This document shows, piece after piece, positions 11,801 to 24,762 of a DNA stretch of 64,000 nucleotides; position 1 is the first letter of the stretch, and every line of letters starts with the position of its first letter. The notes beneath the pieces were generated by a model. It searched no databases, was not told where the DNA came from, and was given only the letters and a program-made list of their open reading frames with translations. The position numbers were made by a program, and so were the translations under genes. Origin of the DNA: Paraphysoderma sedebokerense (taxonomy: Eukaryota; Blastocladiomycota; Physodermatomycetes; Physodermatales; Physodermataceae). The stretch lies in contig JAHLJZ010000003.1 of the NCBI GenBank assembly GCA_025602915.1, positions 682,001 to 746,000 of the forward strand, read 5' to 3'.

Positions 11801-14800
11801 AGACTAGTTGGTAACAGATCACTCGTCAATTCGACCCATGTCAGGTTTGCCTGATCAGTTCTATCAATCGGCGCAAACAAAGTCCCTTGAGCAGGAAGTG
11901 TCAAGATGATGACGGATAAGAATTCCGCGTCGGTATCAATATCAACAGGATTCAACGTCATTATTATGTCTTCATCTTCGTTTCCGATAATCAACATGTC
12001 GGCCGAAGTTGGCGGATCGTTCACATTCTGAACATAGATGTGCACAAATGAATTTGAAGACTGGAGGGTACCATCAGAGCACTGAAATTCGACGCTGAAG
12101 TTTCCGTAATAATTAAGCTTTGGGCTGAACAAGGCGGTTCCATTAACACGATCATCAATTCTAAGCCTGAAAAAAAAAATTTAGTACTGTGTTTAAAGTG
12201 GTTAAAAGAAGTGAAACTGTTGTACTCAAGCCTGGTTTGATCTGCTCTGCGCAAAGTCCCTGCCGACACTGGCGGAGTGCTTTTAATAGTCACTATAAGC
12301 TTACTTTGATCGGCACTGTCAGCGTCTGAGCAGCCAAACTGAAACGGAATAACTGTATCTTCATCACTAGTAACTGTGGAATTTGATGACACGGGCGCGT
12401 CATTAACAGATAGTATCGTCACTGAGACGATGCCTTCCACAGCAGAAATACTTGCACCGTCATCGGCTACGAAGCGAATAGCCGAATAGCCATTCCCAAA
12501 TGCATCCTGCGGGGGCACATACAGAATCCGTTTACGGTTACCAGAAATACGATGTGGAACTGTCGTGATTGCTGTGGTCGGGGTAAAGCTATCATCCAGT
12601 TCAAAAATCGATCCTTTATCTGTGGAAGGAATGGCTGTGAGAATAACGGATATTAAATCTAGATCCGTGTCGGGGTCGGACACGGTAAAGTTGATGATAC
12701 TTGAAGTATTCTCATTGATAACGACTAGCCCAGACTGTGTTAAAGGTGCATCCGGGACCGCTGTTATGATTATGGTGGCTGTTTGATTTGCAGATTCTAT
12801 TATAATAAAAATACGTTTAAAAGTTTGATTAAGCAACCTCATTAGGTTATAATTACCTGCGTTGTTTAAATCGCGCGCTCGAAAAATAAACGAATCTGTG
12901 CCGTTGAAATCTTGGGCAGGTATGTACAAAACCCTGGAAGACGCATCAGAGACGAATGTTGGGGATAACGTAGGATCAATGAGCTGCCCCTTAAAGTTAA
13001 GCGCTGACGGCAAAAACTGGTATAATGTCCCATTTTGGGGGGCGCTTGCGATATACATTTGTACAGAATCGCCGACATCCGTATCTGTTCCGGACAACTG
13101 TATGATTAAGGGAGTATCCTCATTGGTAGTGGAGTTGAAAGGATTAGCGGATGGCGGGTTATTCGTGATTCCGGTTCGAAATTGCACCGTCATAGACGGG
13201 TCGCTGGTTTGATTGAGGACCGTTATTGAGACATTGAACGTCGCGAAACCAGGAATCGGGGTCGAAAATTCACTTTCGGTGCAAGATATTAGTGATTGAG
13301 AATACAACATACAGCAGCAATAGCGAACCCGGAAAGTTTCACTCACCACTTGACACTGCTGTCGGACACCCACGAAGATAAAGAACAAGGGTACACTTGC
13401 AGTGAATTCATGTCCTGAAACACGACAACTGGAGTATTCGCAAATGGTCCATAGTTTGAACCTTCCAAGAAGACGGTCTATTATTTGTGTGAGTAAGAAC
13501 TAAAAAATATATGCATGTTCATGAAACATCGTACCGGAGTTGTTGAAGTGGATGTCGCAGGTACCAAGCGGGTTATAATGGGTTTCGCATATGAATAGGC
13601 TAGCGAGTTCGTGCTAGCCTGCCCATTCATTGCTACGACTAGAGAGTGATTGACTCCTACCCCGGCTGGCGCAGAACATGAAATATCGGTGTCGTTGTGG
13701 TGAGTAATGGAACCGCACGTTTTGCCGCCTATAGCAACAGTGATGTTTTGTTCCGTTCCAGGACATGGAAATATCGAATGGCAGGGTCCAAAATTTGAGC
13801 CGCTAAGAAATTTGATTAAGATCCCTGTCGGAAAGTAATATAAACGTGCGCAAATTCCATACCGGATTCGAATAACATTACCACCGGCAGTTGGTCCAAT
13901 CCCGGGAGTAACAGAATGCAGAAATGGTGGGTCATAAGAGATGAAGAACTGTTCGGCGCTATTAAGTCCCGCACCCAGCGACACGATTACTGTTTTATTT
14001 CTACCAGTTCCTAGAGATATAACCTATTATCAATTATTTGGATGATACTTGTCTAAAGAGAATTAATTTTATAACAGACCTGGAGGGGCGGTACAGTTTA
14101 GCTTAGTCGTCTCGTATTGAGTAATATTAAGACAAATGACGCCGCCGACTGTGACAACTGCGGAGTCTTGGCCAGGGTAGCCAAGATTCAATGTATCGAT
14201 GGTGATCGGAAAACCAACTATAAGCAGATGTATCGGTTAATGCGGCTATATGGAGGCATGAATTGCGAAACGCGAGAGCCACCTGCTGGTCCTTGGGTTG
14301 GAGTTACGCTAGTCACTACTGGCAAACTCAATGTCGTGACCGTCGTCGCTACACTCGAGTTGAGGGGAAGATAACCGAAAATCACTACCAGTTCATTTAA
14401 TCCTGAATCAAAATATAATAAGTCATATAATATGCACAACAAGAATGAAATTATAGAAATCAGATATCATACCACCCGGTGCCGACGGAATTCTCACTGC
14501 CAAGTCGGTCCCATTCCAAGAAACCTGGGCACTCGCAACATTACCAACTAGTACGGTCGGTATCCCTGAAGTAGCGGATGGTGGGAGCGAAGAGAATTTA
14601 ATATATACTAATTCACCCGTCATCACAGAATTCGGTACGGCTGACGTAATGTTGGTAATATTGAAGTATTGTAACTGAGCGGCAAAGACACTTCGCTTTG
14701 TGGCAGCTTCGGTTGGAAACTGCAATTTACCGTCGGTCGTACCCACAATCACAAGATTATCACCATCTTGGGGGAAAATTCGACTCAGGTTGTCTTGTTT

Positions 14801-16124
14801 GAAGGTCGATACAATTATGTAATTTTGCAATTGTAGCTGTGTGTTGTACTTGGCAAGGACAATCTCGATATCCCCACGGCCAAGAGTTCTGTTTAAAGTG
14901 GTGGTTGAACCAGCCCAAACTGATCCGGAGTTCGAAACCTTAAGATCATAACTTGGGATGCTGACTGGGAAATTAAGCGAGAACGGAAAACTCCCTTCTG
15001 ATATCAAGCCAAACGCATTATTTCTCTCTTGGATCAAGAATTTACCGCTCTGATCACGATAAGCGAAGTATAATCCAGCACCGCTTGCGTTTTTTGCAGC
15101 GATCAAATTAAAATACAATCCAGTAAATGGATTGGCGAGAGCAATAGTCTGTTGCAATGAAAAAGTGGAGGTTGAATATTGTCGGACAGTATTGGCCCCC
15201 TCCCATATGCATATCATGTTACTCTGACAACCGATGTACTCCACGGCAGATGCATTCACTAAGGGGTTGCTGGTGAGTTGGAGAAATATGTCAAAATTGT
15301 ATCGATTGTAAGCAACACCTGATGGGAATGATGAAGCTGTTAGCATATAATTGAATCGACCGATGCAATAAGGTGTATCTTACCGAATCTTGAATTCACT
15401 GATGTTGGTCGGTTAATGCGAGTTATGAGCACGCTATTTGGGTCAAACGACACCTTCAATACCCTAAGGCATGTAAAATCAGTGCCATTGATATCATTGT
15501 TGAATTACTATTAACTAATAGACATACGGATTAGAAAACTGAACATTTATTGATCTGGTGCCTGTGTCTGTCGGTGCGGTCGAAGGCAAATCATAGCGAT
15601 ACGAGCGCTGCTCTTGTTTTTGACCTTGAGCCGCAATTTCTGTCCTAGAAAAGAACATATTAGAGACAATTCAAATTCGGCCAGAGATTACATCCGAGAC
15701 GACTTACACCACATAAATTGCTCGGTTAAAAGGGTTGACATCAAAGGTCACGACTTTCGTAGATCTAATATTATTGAGAGATGAACTTTGTGTTAGACAG
15801 TCGACAGACAAAATTATTTTCTCAGAATTACCTTGAATGGTCGAAATTGCGACAGCAAACTTCTATACCGGAGCTGGCGGATAAGTCGTATGTTCCCACT
15901 TGAGTGAACCCATTGGAACTGTATGCGACCACGTATAAAACGAACCAGCTGTTCAAAGTGAAAAGATGTGTGCCATTTGAGACAGAGTCAATGATGACAG
16001 TGCCTGAATTAGTGAAGCCTGCATTCCATTCCGATTTCAAATACCAGGGGGTAGTAGCCACATGACAAAAGGCTTTTGTAAGAAATATAAGAATTAAGAA
16101 GACCAAGTGGAAGATATACTGCAT
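8844..16124 (-). CDS. giant cell-surface protein A: signal peptide, TIG, tandem-95/cadherin-like, Cys-rich, multi-pass C-terminus
   Basis: A gene of many exons whose product, by eye, is on the order of 1,900 residues. Exon 1 (16124 down to about 15835) has a signal peptide, MQYIFHLVFLILIFLTKAFC. The exon at 15340-14470 gives a beta-rich domain with NLVIVGTTDGKLQFPTEAA. Exons at 14440-14220 and 13980-13500 hold IPT/TIG domains (VTSVTPTQGPAGG; SVTPGIGPTAGGNVIRI). From 13390 to 10890 at least five repeats carry an (N/L/D)EDT motif with DxDxxD calcium-type loops, typical of tandem-95/cadherin-like domains. At 10880-10470 a GCC2/GCC3 Cys-rich region follows (ICATCPVGAVC). About eight transmembrane helices occupy 10470-8900. 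A WPPEFHTILN..FNFNIEL..PEC motif is created across the intron at about 10190-10130. Probably an adhesion receptor; ligand and signalling partner are unknown. Confidence 0.8.
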
Positions 16125-17509
16125 GGTAATTTAGGCTAATCACGGTTGAATAAGCCTGTGTTCGTTAATGTTATTCGAGAAATAAATGAACAATTTGGCG
16201 AACCGCGTTGGGATTGGTGGTGTGAGGCAGAATTTGGGCAATTTTCGATATTGCTAGATATATTGCGATCTTTACGATTTTAACTCCGTCTTGCAAGTGT
16301 TTTCGTGAGAGACAGCCACTAAGTTTCGTATACGCACCAGAAGTCTGATATATTGTTGCCTAATGTCATACGGACTTTGTTAGTGCGTGTGGTCGAACCT
16401 CACATAGTCACGATTGAATTGACATTTTGACGCTTGATGATTACTGGACGATTTAACGATTTGGATAGTACGGTTGAACGTCTCGAATGATTCTTTTTGG
16501 CTAAGACTGACTTACCATCAAACATATCACTTGAGAAATTCAAGGCTGGAACACTGCTGGAATGCCTCAGACCGCTTGAAGCGCGTCCTGTCGCTTCCGT
16601 GTTATGCATCTGGAACCCAGAGAATTTTGGAAAATTGTGCTGTGGCTCAGAGCCTTGACCGAGCCCAGCCCCAACCTAGGCGTATGTCGTTTTATATTGC
16701 ATTCTTTTTATCAACATGAGGAGATAGACAAAATCAAACATTGCACATGCATTTTATTCCAGCACGAATATTCGAGCTGCGAAAGCATGAAATGTTACAC
16801 TTTGACACAATTACTTAATTTATTGCAATACAACGCGTCTAATCAGGAACAGAAATGGTGAACTTTCTCCCACGAATTTTGGATCCATTTACTGTATTTC
16901 CGATTCTTCAATGGACCTCTATGATGTACTTATTGACGAACTGTATGTGAAAATGATACCTTTGATGATTTATCGCCGATTTTATTACTTAAATGTCTAA
17001 TACTTACGGCGGAGAGGTGAAGCTATTAAAAACACCAAGAGGAGGTGACTGAGCCATACATCCAACCAGTAGTAAGAAGTTTATAAGCAAGTATATTATT
17101 GGCAGTCGTAGTACTATCCACAATTGTAAATTTTATTAAAGCTTAAATTGGCGAATTATTGTTCAAAAGTTAAAGTGCCACCGAAATTGTGTTCTTTAAA
17201 TTATGACGCCGAAGTTCGACTCCGTGAGGGTATTAACGAATATTGGACACAGATATCTCCAGGTTCAACATTATTCATTCTACCGAAAACTGTTGACGCT
17301 TCTATTTAGAGTTTTCGGCAGCTGTAGTCATTCTACGATATTCTCTTAACTTATTATGGTGGCCTCATTTGTTGGAGCATAAGAAGCCTATCTCCTCGTT
17401 GCCTCACTATCGTAGCAGTATATATCAAGCGTAGATAGTCAATGTACACGACTATACGGAATGATTCCTACACCACCAACTTATATTATGAGGAACTCTG
17501 TTCAAGTTT
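16125..17509. other. intergenic region between the two giant-protein genes
   Basis: About 1.4 kb carries the promoter of gene A and the 3' flank of gene B. A 69-codon minus-strand open frame at 16400-16609 has no recognisable features and I do not call it. The flank does not resemble the region upstream of gene B at 24763 onward, so the A/B duplication is confined to the gene body or its flanks have diverged. Confidence 0.45.
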
Positions 17510-20500
17510 TCAACGAAATTCTCCAGCCAGTTGTCGATTGGCCCGGCTCTCAATCAGAATACGATTATTTCCCCTTTTCTTCGACTTAATTCTCTCCCGA
17601 ACAGAGATATTGATTTCGTATACAGAGGCACCAAATATGACTGCCGAGAAGCCAAAAATCACAGCCAGGATAAATATCGTCAGAGCGGATCGCATAGCAA
17701 AATTCAAATCATCTAAAAACGCGAGTCCGAAGCCCAAAATGACGGTGGATGACACTATTGACAGAATTTCCATTTTGTTTAGAAGGTCATAGGCATATGG
17801 TTTAAATCTTACGTAAGTAAGCAAAGAACCGAGAAGAATCATTAATGTAAGGATCGTCTGAAGCCCCTTGTATCTGTAGTTGTCTGTCAGTAGGGATTTC
17901 GAAACAATCGAGAACTCAGTGTAGCCATACCTGGTGAAAAACATTCCCGTAGCTACAACACATAATTTTTGAACCAATTGAATTACTGCGAAAAATTGAT
18001 ATTCTTTCTTATAATGACGCTCGACCGAGACAATTTTCCCACATAACTCTCGTAGCAAAGTCCAGAAAGGAGATGTAGGTGTTGTTTGATGGTGAAAAAA
18101 ATATATAGCAAAGAAATACAGAGGAATTCCAATAACATAAACACTATTAAAAAGAGATTAGAAGTGCGTTTTGACGAGTGCCAGAATCTTGAATAAGAAT
18201 GTACCAAATAGCTGCTACAGAGTATGGAACATCATGGTACCATTCATCTGTGTAGCATCGGATGCTAGGATCGACGTCTGCATAAACATCATTAGCAGTG
18301 AGCAAGGACAGAGCATTGCGAGAAGGAAGGTACGGCTTTAGTTACCTAAATAATATTGCCCATCGGACTCTCGAGAGCAGTCAAACAACCTAAAAAGATT
18401 CCAGGTTAACAAATAGGAGATAACACATAAAGATGTAAATACGCTAGAGATGAGGAGGTGACACTTGTATATATAACAGTGAGAAGAACATGCAGGATGT
18501 TGAATATTTTGTACCAGGAATAATCTACTGTCGATTCGGCTGCAAAAATGATCTTATATAATTGGCGCACCAACAATTGGGCTAAGAAGATAATTGCAGT
18601 AAAGGTAAATAACAGTAGGGGAAGGGCGAGGGTATATTTCATCTTCAAGCTGAAATTGAAGGTTTCATCGGGTACAAAACATTCCGGAGCAGTCAGTTCG
18701 ACATTGAAATTAATAAAGGACAGAGCGTTCAAAATAGTATGGAATTCAGGCGGCCTATTTGGGATAAAGAATTAGCGAACATATTTGCGCATGTGTTGTT
18801 TCAATGATTGAATTACCAGTTGAGACGAAAATCACGCAAAATAAGAATAGTTTGAACGAAGTTAATAAAAATTCCGACCAAAAGGAACCTGATTCAATGG
18901 TAGCAGGAAGAATGTTGCATGGAAAAGGTTAATTATCTGATGAACCGCACGAGACAAAAACCAAATTTGCCTACCCAGGTCCCCTTCTTTCGGAAAAAGC
19001 CAATAACGCAATTCCAAGGACGAAAGCTACTAGCAGCGCCAGGACGGTCAGCAAAGGCACAAGGGAATTATCAGCGCAAGATACGCATTTGTTGTTAAGT
19101 TTGTAATGAAATTTGGCGCACAATGCACATCCTAGTGAGCAGTAAGTTTAGCGTACTATTCATTGTTAGAAAAACATCGCCAACGTACTCGTTCCAGTGT
19201 ATCCTTCTCCACAGCTGTTATTCGCATATCCTGGACATGCATCAATCTGCAAAGCCAATCGATTTAGTTCTTGTCATGCAAGACGTAAACACGCAGTTCT
19301 GACTTATTAATCCGCAAGGAATATATGTCATATCTTCACTTTGCCAAAAACCAGGTTGAGGTATTGGAGATTGACTACCATCGGGGGAGCAGATTGCACC
19401 AAAAGGGCAAGAAGCACAGATTAAACCGCGATTGCCGCTGAAAATATTGTTGTAAAATCCTACAAATTTATCGTCAGACATGCAAAAAAACTATCACTTG
19501 GATGGATAGAACGGCCATACTTGCTGGGCAATTAACGATGAATGAATAGGTGCATTTGTTGGATAATCCACCGCTGACATCCACCGCAAAAACAGTGAAA
19601 TTGGAATACGGGTAGCTTCCCCCGGCATTCGCGGATAGAAACGTAAAATTTTGCGATAACACTGGGACTCCGATAGATATAACATTCCTTTAAGAATCGT
19701 ACACTAATCCCTTCGCAGGCGTCGTCACAGATTGAATTTTAAAATCTTGATCGTCCGCATCCTCGACATCAATCCTGAAGTTGAATTGCCAAATTTCTCC
19801 CGTCAGGAAGTCTGCAGGAAGTGGAATATTTGGTTCATCGCATTTTATCTTGGGCAGATCATTCACTGCATTTACAGCGAATTTGATTTCTTCGGTGTAA
19901 GTAACAATCCCGACAGAATCTGAATATGTGATATTCAATGCCTGATCTGTTCCATTAGAGGAGAAAAAGTCGCGATTTGGAACGAATTGAATCTGGAAGG
20001 GAGGCCCAGTGTTATCGGATCCCTCGCCCAAGGCAGATGAAGAACCAAACGGGGCAGAGCTTCTAACTTGAAATAACGAGCCATTTACACGAATGTTAGT
20101 GACCTTAACAATAAGGCGATCTCCAGGATCAATATCCTGTATATCGAACGTGAATGTCGCGGGAGTGTCTTCCATTACGTCCAAGGTAAGACTGCTGAGA
20201 TTGAAAAACGGCGGATCTACGGTAACCAATGTTCGTTTAGAAACGCATTCGATATCTATGTTCCCATAAAGAATGTGAAAAATCTTACCATTAACGGAAA
20301 TTATTTGAACTGTGATAGTTGCAGGCAAAGAAAGTGTACTTCCATCATCAATTTGATATGTGAACATTGCATACGGAGAACCGAATGCATTAGTTGACGG
20401 CCGAAAAAAAACTGCTCTGCGACCAAAAGGTAAACTGATCGGTAACATGCCAACCGTCAGTTGGACCATCGTCAAATTTGCTTCGTCCATCCTGTCCAGA

Positions 20501-23500
20501 GCTGCAAACAAAACGCCTTTAACCGGAAGGGTTGATATGACGACGGTCAAATATCCAGCATCAGTATCAATATCTACAGGATTGATCGTAATCTCCACGT
20601 CTTGATCTTCCATTCCAACAATCAGCATGTCTTCAGCGTTCGGCGGATCATTCAGATTTCGAACAAAAATGTGAACAAAGGATATCGCAGACTGCAGCGC
20701 AGCGTCAGAACAGGTGAATCCTATGGTGAAATTACCATAATAGTTTGGTCTGGGGCTGAAAAATGCAGTCCCATTAACGCGATCATCAATTCGAAGCCTG
20801 AAAAAGCAATTAGCACGATTCTTTAACCAAATACGTTACTTGAACCTGCTGCTACGTACTCAAGCCTGGTTTGGTCAGCTCTCCGTAGTGTCCCCGCTAA
20901 AAGTGGTGGAATGCTCTTAATGGTCACCATAAGCTTACTAAGATCTACAACATCGGCGTCCGAGCAGCCAAACTGAAAAGGGATATCTGTGTCTTCGTCA
21001 CCGACGACTGTAGAATTGAAGGACACTGGGGGATCATTGATCGATGTTATCGAGACAGATACGATCCCTTCTGCGGGAGATATATTCCCGAAGTCATCGG
21101 CCAGAAAACGGAATGATGTAAACACGTCGCCAAACTGATCCTTTGGAGGTACGTATAGAACCTTCTTGCGGTTACCAGAAATACGATGTGGAACTACCGA
21201 GATGACAGTCGTCGGGGTAAAACTATCATCTAATTCAAAAACCGAGCCTTTATCCATGGGAGGAATGTAAGTCAGAATGACTGAGATTGAGTCTAGGCTT
21301 GTGTCAGGATCAGAGATAGTAAAATTGACAATTTGCGACACATCCTCTTCGATCATAATCACAGCAGATTGAGCCAAAGGTGGGTCGGGCACAGGTGATA
21401 CCAGTATTGAAGCCGTTTGGTTAGATGACTCTTTGGGTGGGGCATTAGTATTGAGTTTCTCAGCACTCTCAATGCCAGTATGTTGTATGTGCTTACCTGC
21501 ATTATTTATATCGGGCCGCGCTCGAAATATAAACGAATCCGATCCATTGAAATCGCGGGCAGGTATGTAAAGGATCCTTGATGATGCGTCTGCAACCATT
21601 GCCGGAGCTAAGGTAGGATCAATGACTGGACCCATAAAGTTACGTGCAGACGGTAAAAATTGATGTAATGTTCCATTTGGCGGAGCGGTGACGATGTACA
21701 TTCTTACTGAATCGCCTACATCTGGATCCGCTCCAGACAATTGAATAATTAAGGGAGTATCCTCGTCAGTGCTGGCATTAAATGGGTTGGCGGTTGGAGG
21801 GCTGTTTGATACTCCAGTTCGAAATTGTATTGCCGAAGATGGGTCACTGGTTTGGTTCAGGACAGTGATACTGACGTTGAAGGTCGCAGAGTTTGGTAGA
21901 GGCGTGAAGAAATCGCTTGAAGTAAAAAAGTGTAAATATTGCGAGATTCCAACAACTATCTGATGTTATGATGCAGTTCATACCACTTAACACTACTGTC
22001 TGAAACCCACGACGAAACAGAACAAGGGTACAAATCCTGCGTGATTATTTCTTGAAATACCACAACTGGCATATTGGTGGATGGACCATAATTTGAACCT
22101 TCAACAAACACGGTCTATAGCAATTTTTCAGTAATTGAAAAGTAGAATGTGAGAGGGGAGAGTTTAAACCAACGTACCGGAGTTGTTGAAGTAGATGTCG
22201 CAGGTACCAAACGATTTATGATAGGTTTTGCATATGAATACGCTAGCGAGTTCGTGCTAGACTGTCCATTGACTGTTACGACTAGAGAGTGATTGACTCC
22301 TATCCCGGATGGCGCCGAACATGAAATATCGGTGTCGTTGTGGTGAGTAACGGACCCGCAAAATTTTCCGTTAATCGCAACAGTGATGTTTTGTTCCGTG
22401 CCAGAACAAGAAAATATCGAATGACAGGGTCCAAAATTTGAGCCGCTGAGAAAATTGATTCAGATCCCTGCAAGAAAGCAAACAAACTACACAGATTCCA
22501 TACCGAATTCGAAGGACATTACCACCGACAGTCGGTCCAATCGCAGGAGCAACAGAATGTAGAAATGGCTGGTCATATGAGATGAAGAACTGTTCGGCGC
22601 TATTAAGTCCGGAACCCAGCGACACGATTACTGTTTTATTTCTACCGGTTCCTAGAGATATAACCTATTATTTCGATGATTCTTCTTTAATAAGAAATAT
22701 TTTCTTAACAGACCTGGAGGGGCTGTGCAGTTTAGCTTCTTCGAATCGTATTGAACAATATTTTGGCAAAGGACGCCGCCAACTGTGACAACCGCGGTAT
22801 CTTGGCCAGGGTAGCCAAGATTTAATGTATCAATGGTGATCGGAAAACCAACTAGAAGAAGATCTAGTGGTTAGTGGCGGTGATATGGAGGTATACTTAT
22901 GAAATATGAGTGGGACCTGCTGGTCCTTGGGTTGGAATTACACTGCTCACTACTGGCAAACTCAATGTGGTGACAGTTGTCGAGACGCTAGAATTAAGTT
23001 GTAGATAACCAAACACTACCACCAATTCATTCAATCCTAACCAAAATGTTGTTGTTTAGAGCGCCTGTGGCAAAGCATTTTTGTGAATTGAAAGTACTAT
23101 ACATACCGCCCGGTGCAAATGGAACTCTTGCCGCCAGATTTGTCGTATTCCAGTAAACTTGGGTACTCGCAACATTACCCACTAATACTGATGGAATGCC
23201 AGACAAAGCGGCTGGAGGTAACGACGAAAACTGAATATCAATTAGCTCCCCTGTCATCACGGTATTCTGGATTGCGGAAGAGATTTTGGTAATGCTGAAG
23301 TATTGTATTTGAGCGGCAAACGCGAGTCGATTCACTGCAGCTTCTGTTGGAAACTGCAATTTACCATCGGTAGTACCCACAATCACAAGATTATCATCAT
23401 CTTGAGTAAAAATTCGACTCAGGTTGTCTTGTCTGAAGGTTGATACGATTATGTAATTCTGTAATTGCAGCTGTGTGTTGTATTTGGCAAGGACAATTTC

Positions 23501-24762
23501 GATATCCCCGCAACCAAAGGAGCTGTTAAGGGGTGTCGTTGCACCGGCCCATATTGATCCGGAAGTGGAAATCTTGATGTCATAACTGGGGGTGTGGACA
23601 GGAGAATTAATTGAGAAGGGAAAATTCCCTTCCGAGATCAAGCCGAAAGAATTGTTTCTTCCTTGGACGAACAATTTACCGTTCTGGTCACGATACGCGA
23701 AGTACAATCCAGTGCCGCTTGCATTTCTGGCACCTACCAAATCAAAATACAATCCAGTAAATGGATTTGCGAGAGTAATAGTTTGTTGCAGTAAAAAAGA
23801 TGGGGTTGAGTATAGTCGGACAGTATTAGCCCCTTCCCATATGCATATCATGTTACTCTGACAACTGATGTGCTCCGCGGCGGATGCATTCACTGTGGGC
23901 TCGTTACTGGTAAGTTGGAGAAATATGGCAAAATTGTATCGATTGTAAGCAATGCCTGAAGTAAATTATGAATTTTTAACATACTAATGCATCGAATGAT
24001 ACAATAAGGTATATCTTACGAATCTTGTATTTTGAGGCGTTGGCCGGTTGATGCGTGTTATTAGCACGTTAGTTGGGTCAAACGACACCTTCAACAACCT
24101 AATACATGTTAAATCAACTCGATTAACAATACTCTTGAGAAATAATAAAATATTGACATACGGATTAGAAAACTGGGCATTTATTGATCTTGTGCCTGTC
24201 TCTGTCGGCGTGGTTGAAGGCAAATCGTAGCGAAACGTTCGCTGCTCTTGCTTTGAGCCCGCAATTTCTCTCCTGAAAAACAATGTTTTAGACGCAGTTC
24301 AAATCATCGTCAGAGATTACAGTCGAGAGTACTTACACCACATAAATCGCTTGGTTAAAAGGGTTTACATTAAAGGTTACGACTTTCACAGATCTAAGAT
24401 TTATTGAGAGGAGGGTTTTGGTGTTACGCAGTGGACAGATAAGCTCATTTCACCCATATAACGAATTACCTTGAATGGTCGAAATTGCCACAACAAACTT
24501 CTAATCCTGCACTAGCGGATAAGTCGTATGTCCCCACTTGAGTAAACCCATTGGAACTGTATGCAACTACATACAAAACGAACCAACTGTTTAAAATGAA
24601 AAGATGTGTGCCGTTTGAGACAGAGTCAATGATGACAGTCCCTGAATTGGTGAAGGCCGCATTCCATTCATTTTTTATATACCACGGAGAAGTGACTAGT
24701 TGACACGAAAGTTTTAATAAAAGCGATAAGAGAATTAAGATGGCGAAATGTCTATGTCGCAT
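17510..24762 (-). CDS. giant cell-surface protein B, tandem paralogue of A, with one in-frame stop
   Basis: Gene B has the same exon order, intron positions and domains as gene A, about 8.6 kb away on the same strand. The signal peptide exon at 24762-24470 begins MRHRHFAILILLSLLLKLSC. Then come the beta-rich domain 23920-23110, TIG domains 22930-22190, EDT repeats 21900-19550, the Cys-rich region 19480-19080 and the multi-pass segment 19080-17520. Protein identity to A is roughly three quarters by eye. Small length differences are multiples of three (for example an added Pro near 21515 and an added residue near 23900), a sign of selection on the frame. One oddity: a TAA at 19690-19692 lies in the middle of an exon, where A has an Asp codon after YDS, and the frame continues intact after it. 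The gene may be newly dead, polymorphic, or the stop may be a sequencing error. Confidence 0.75.
19690..19692 (-). other. in-frame TAA inside an otherwise open exon of gene B
   Basis: The codon follows GLVYDS and precedes RNVISIGVPVLSQNFTF. In gene A the matching stretch is ALYDSDGKVISVGEPVKSQN with no stop. No plausible GT..AG intron removes it. Everything downstream would be lost, including all the membrane helices. Confidence 0.75.

Noticed and set aside
16400-16609. 69-codon minus-strand open frame between the giant genes
   Set aside because: Ser/Arg-rich without domain or homology that I can name; it could be a leader exon but nothing supports that.
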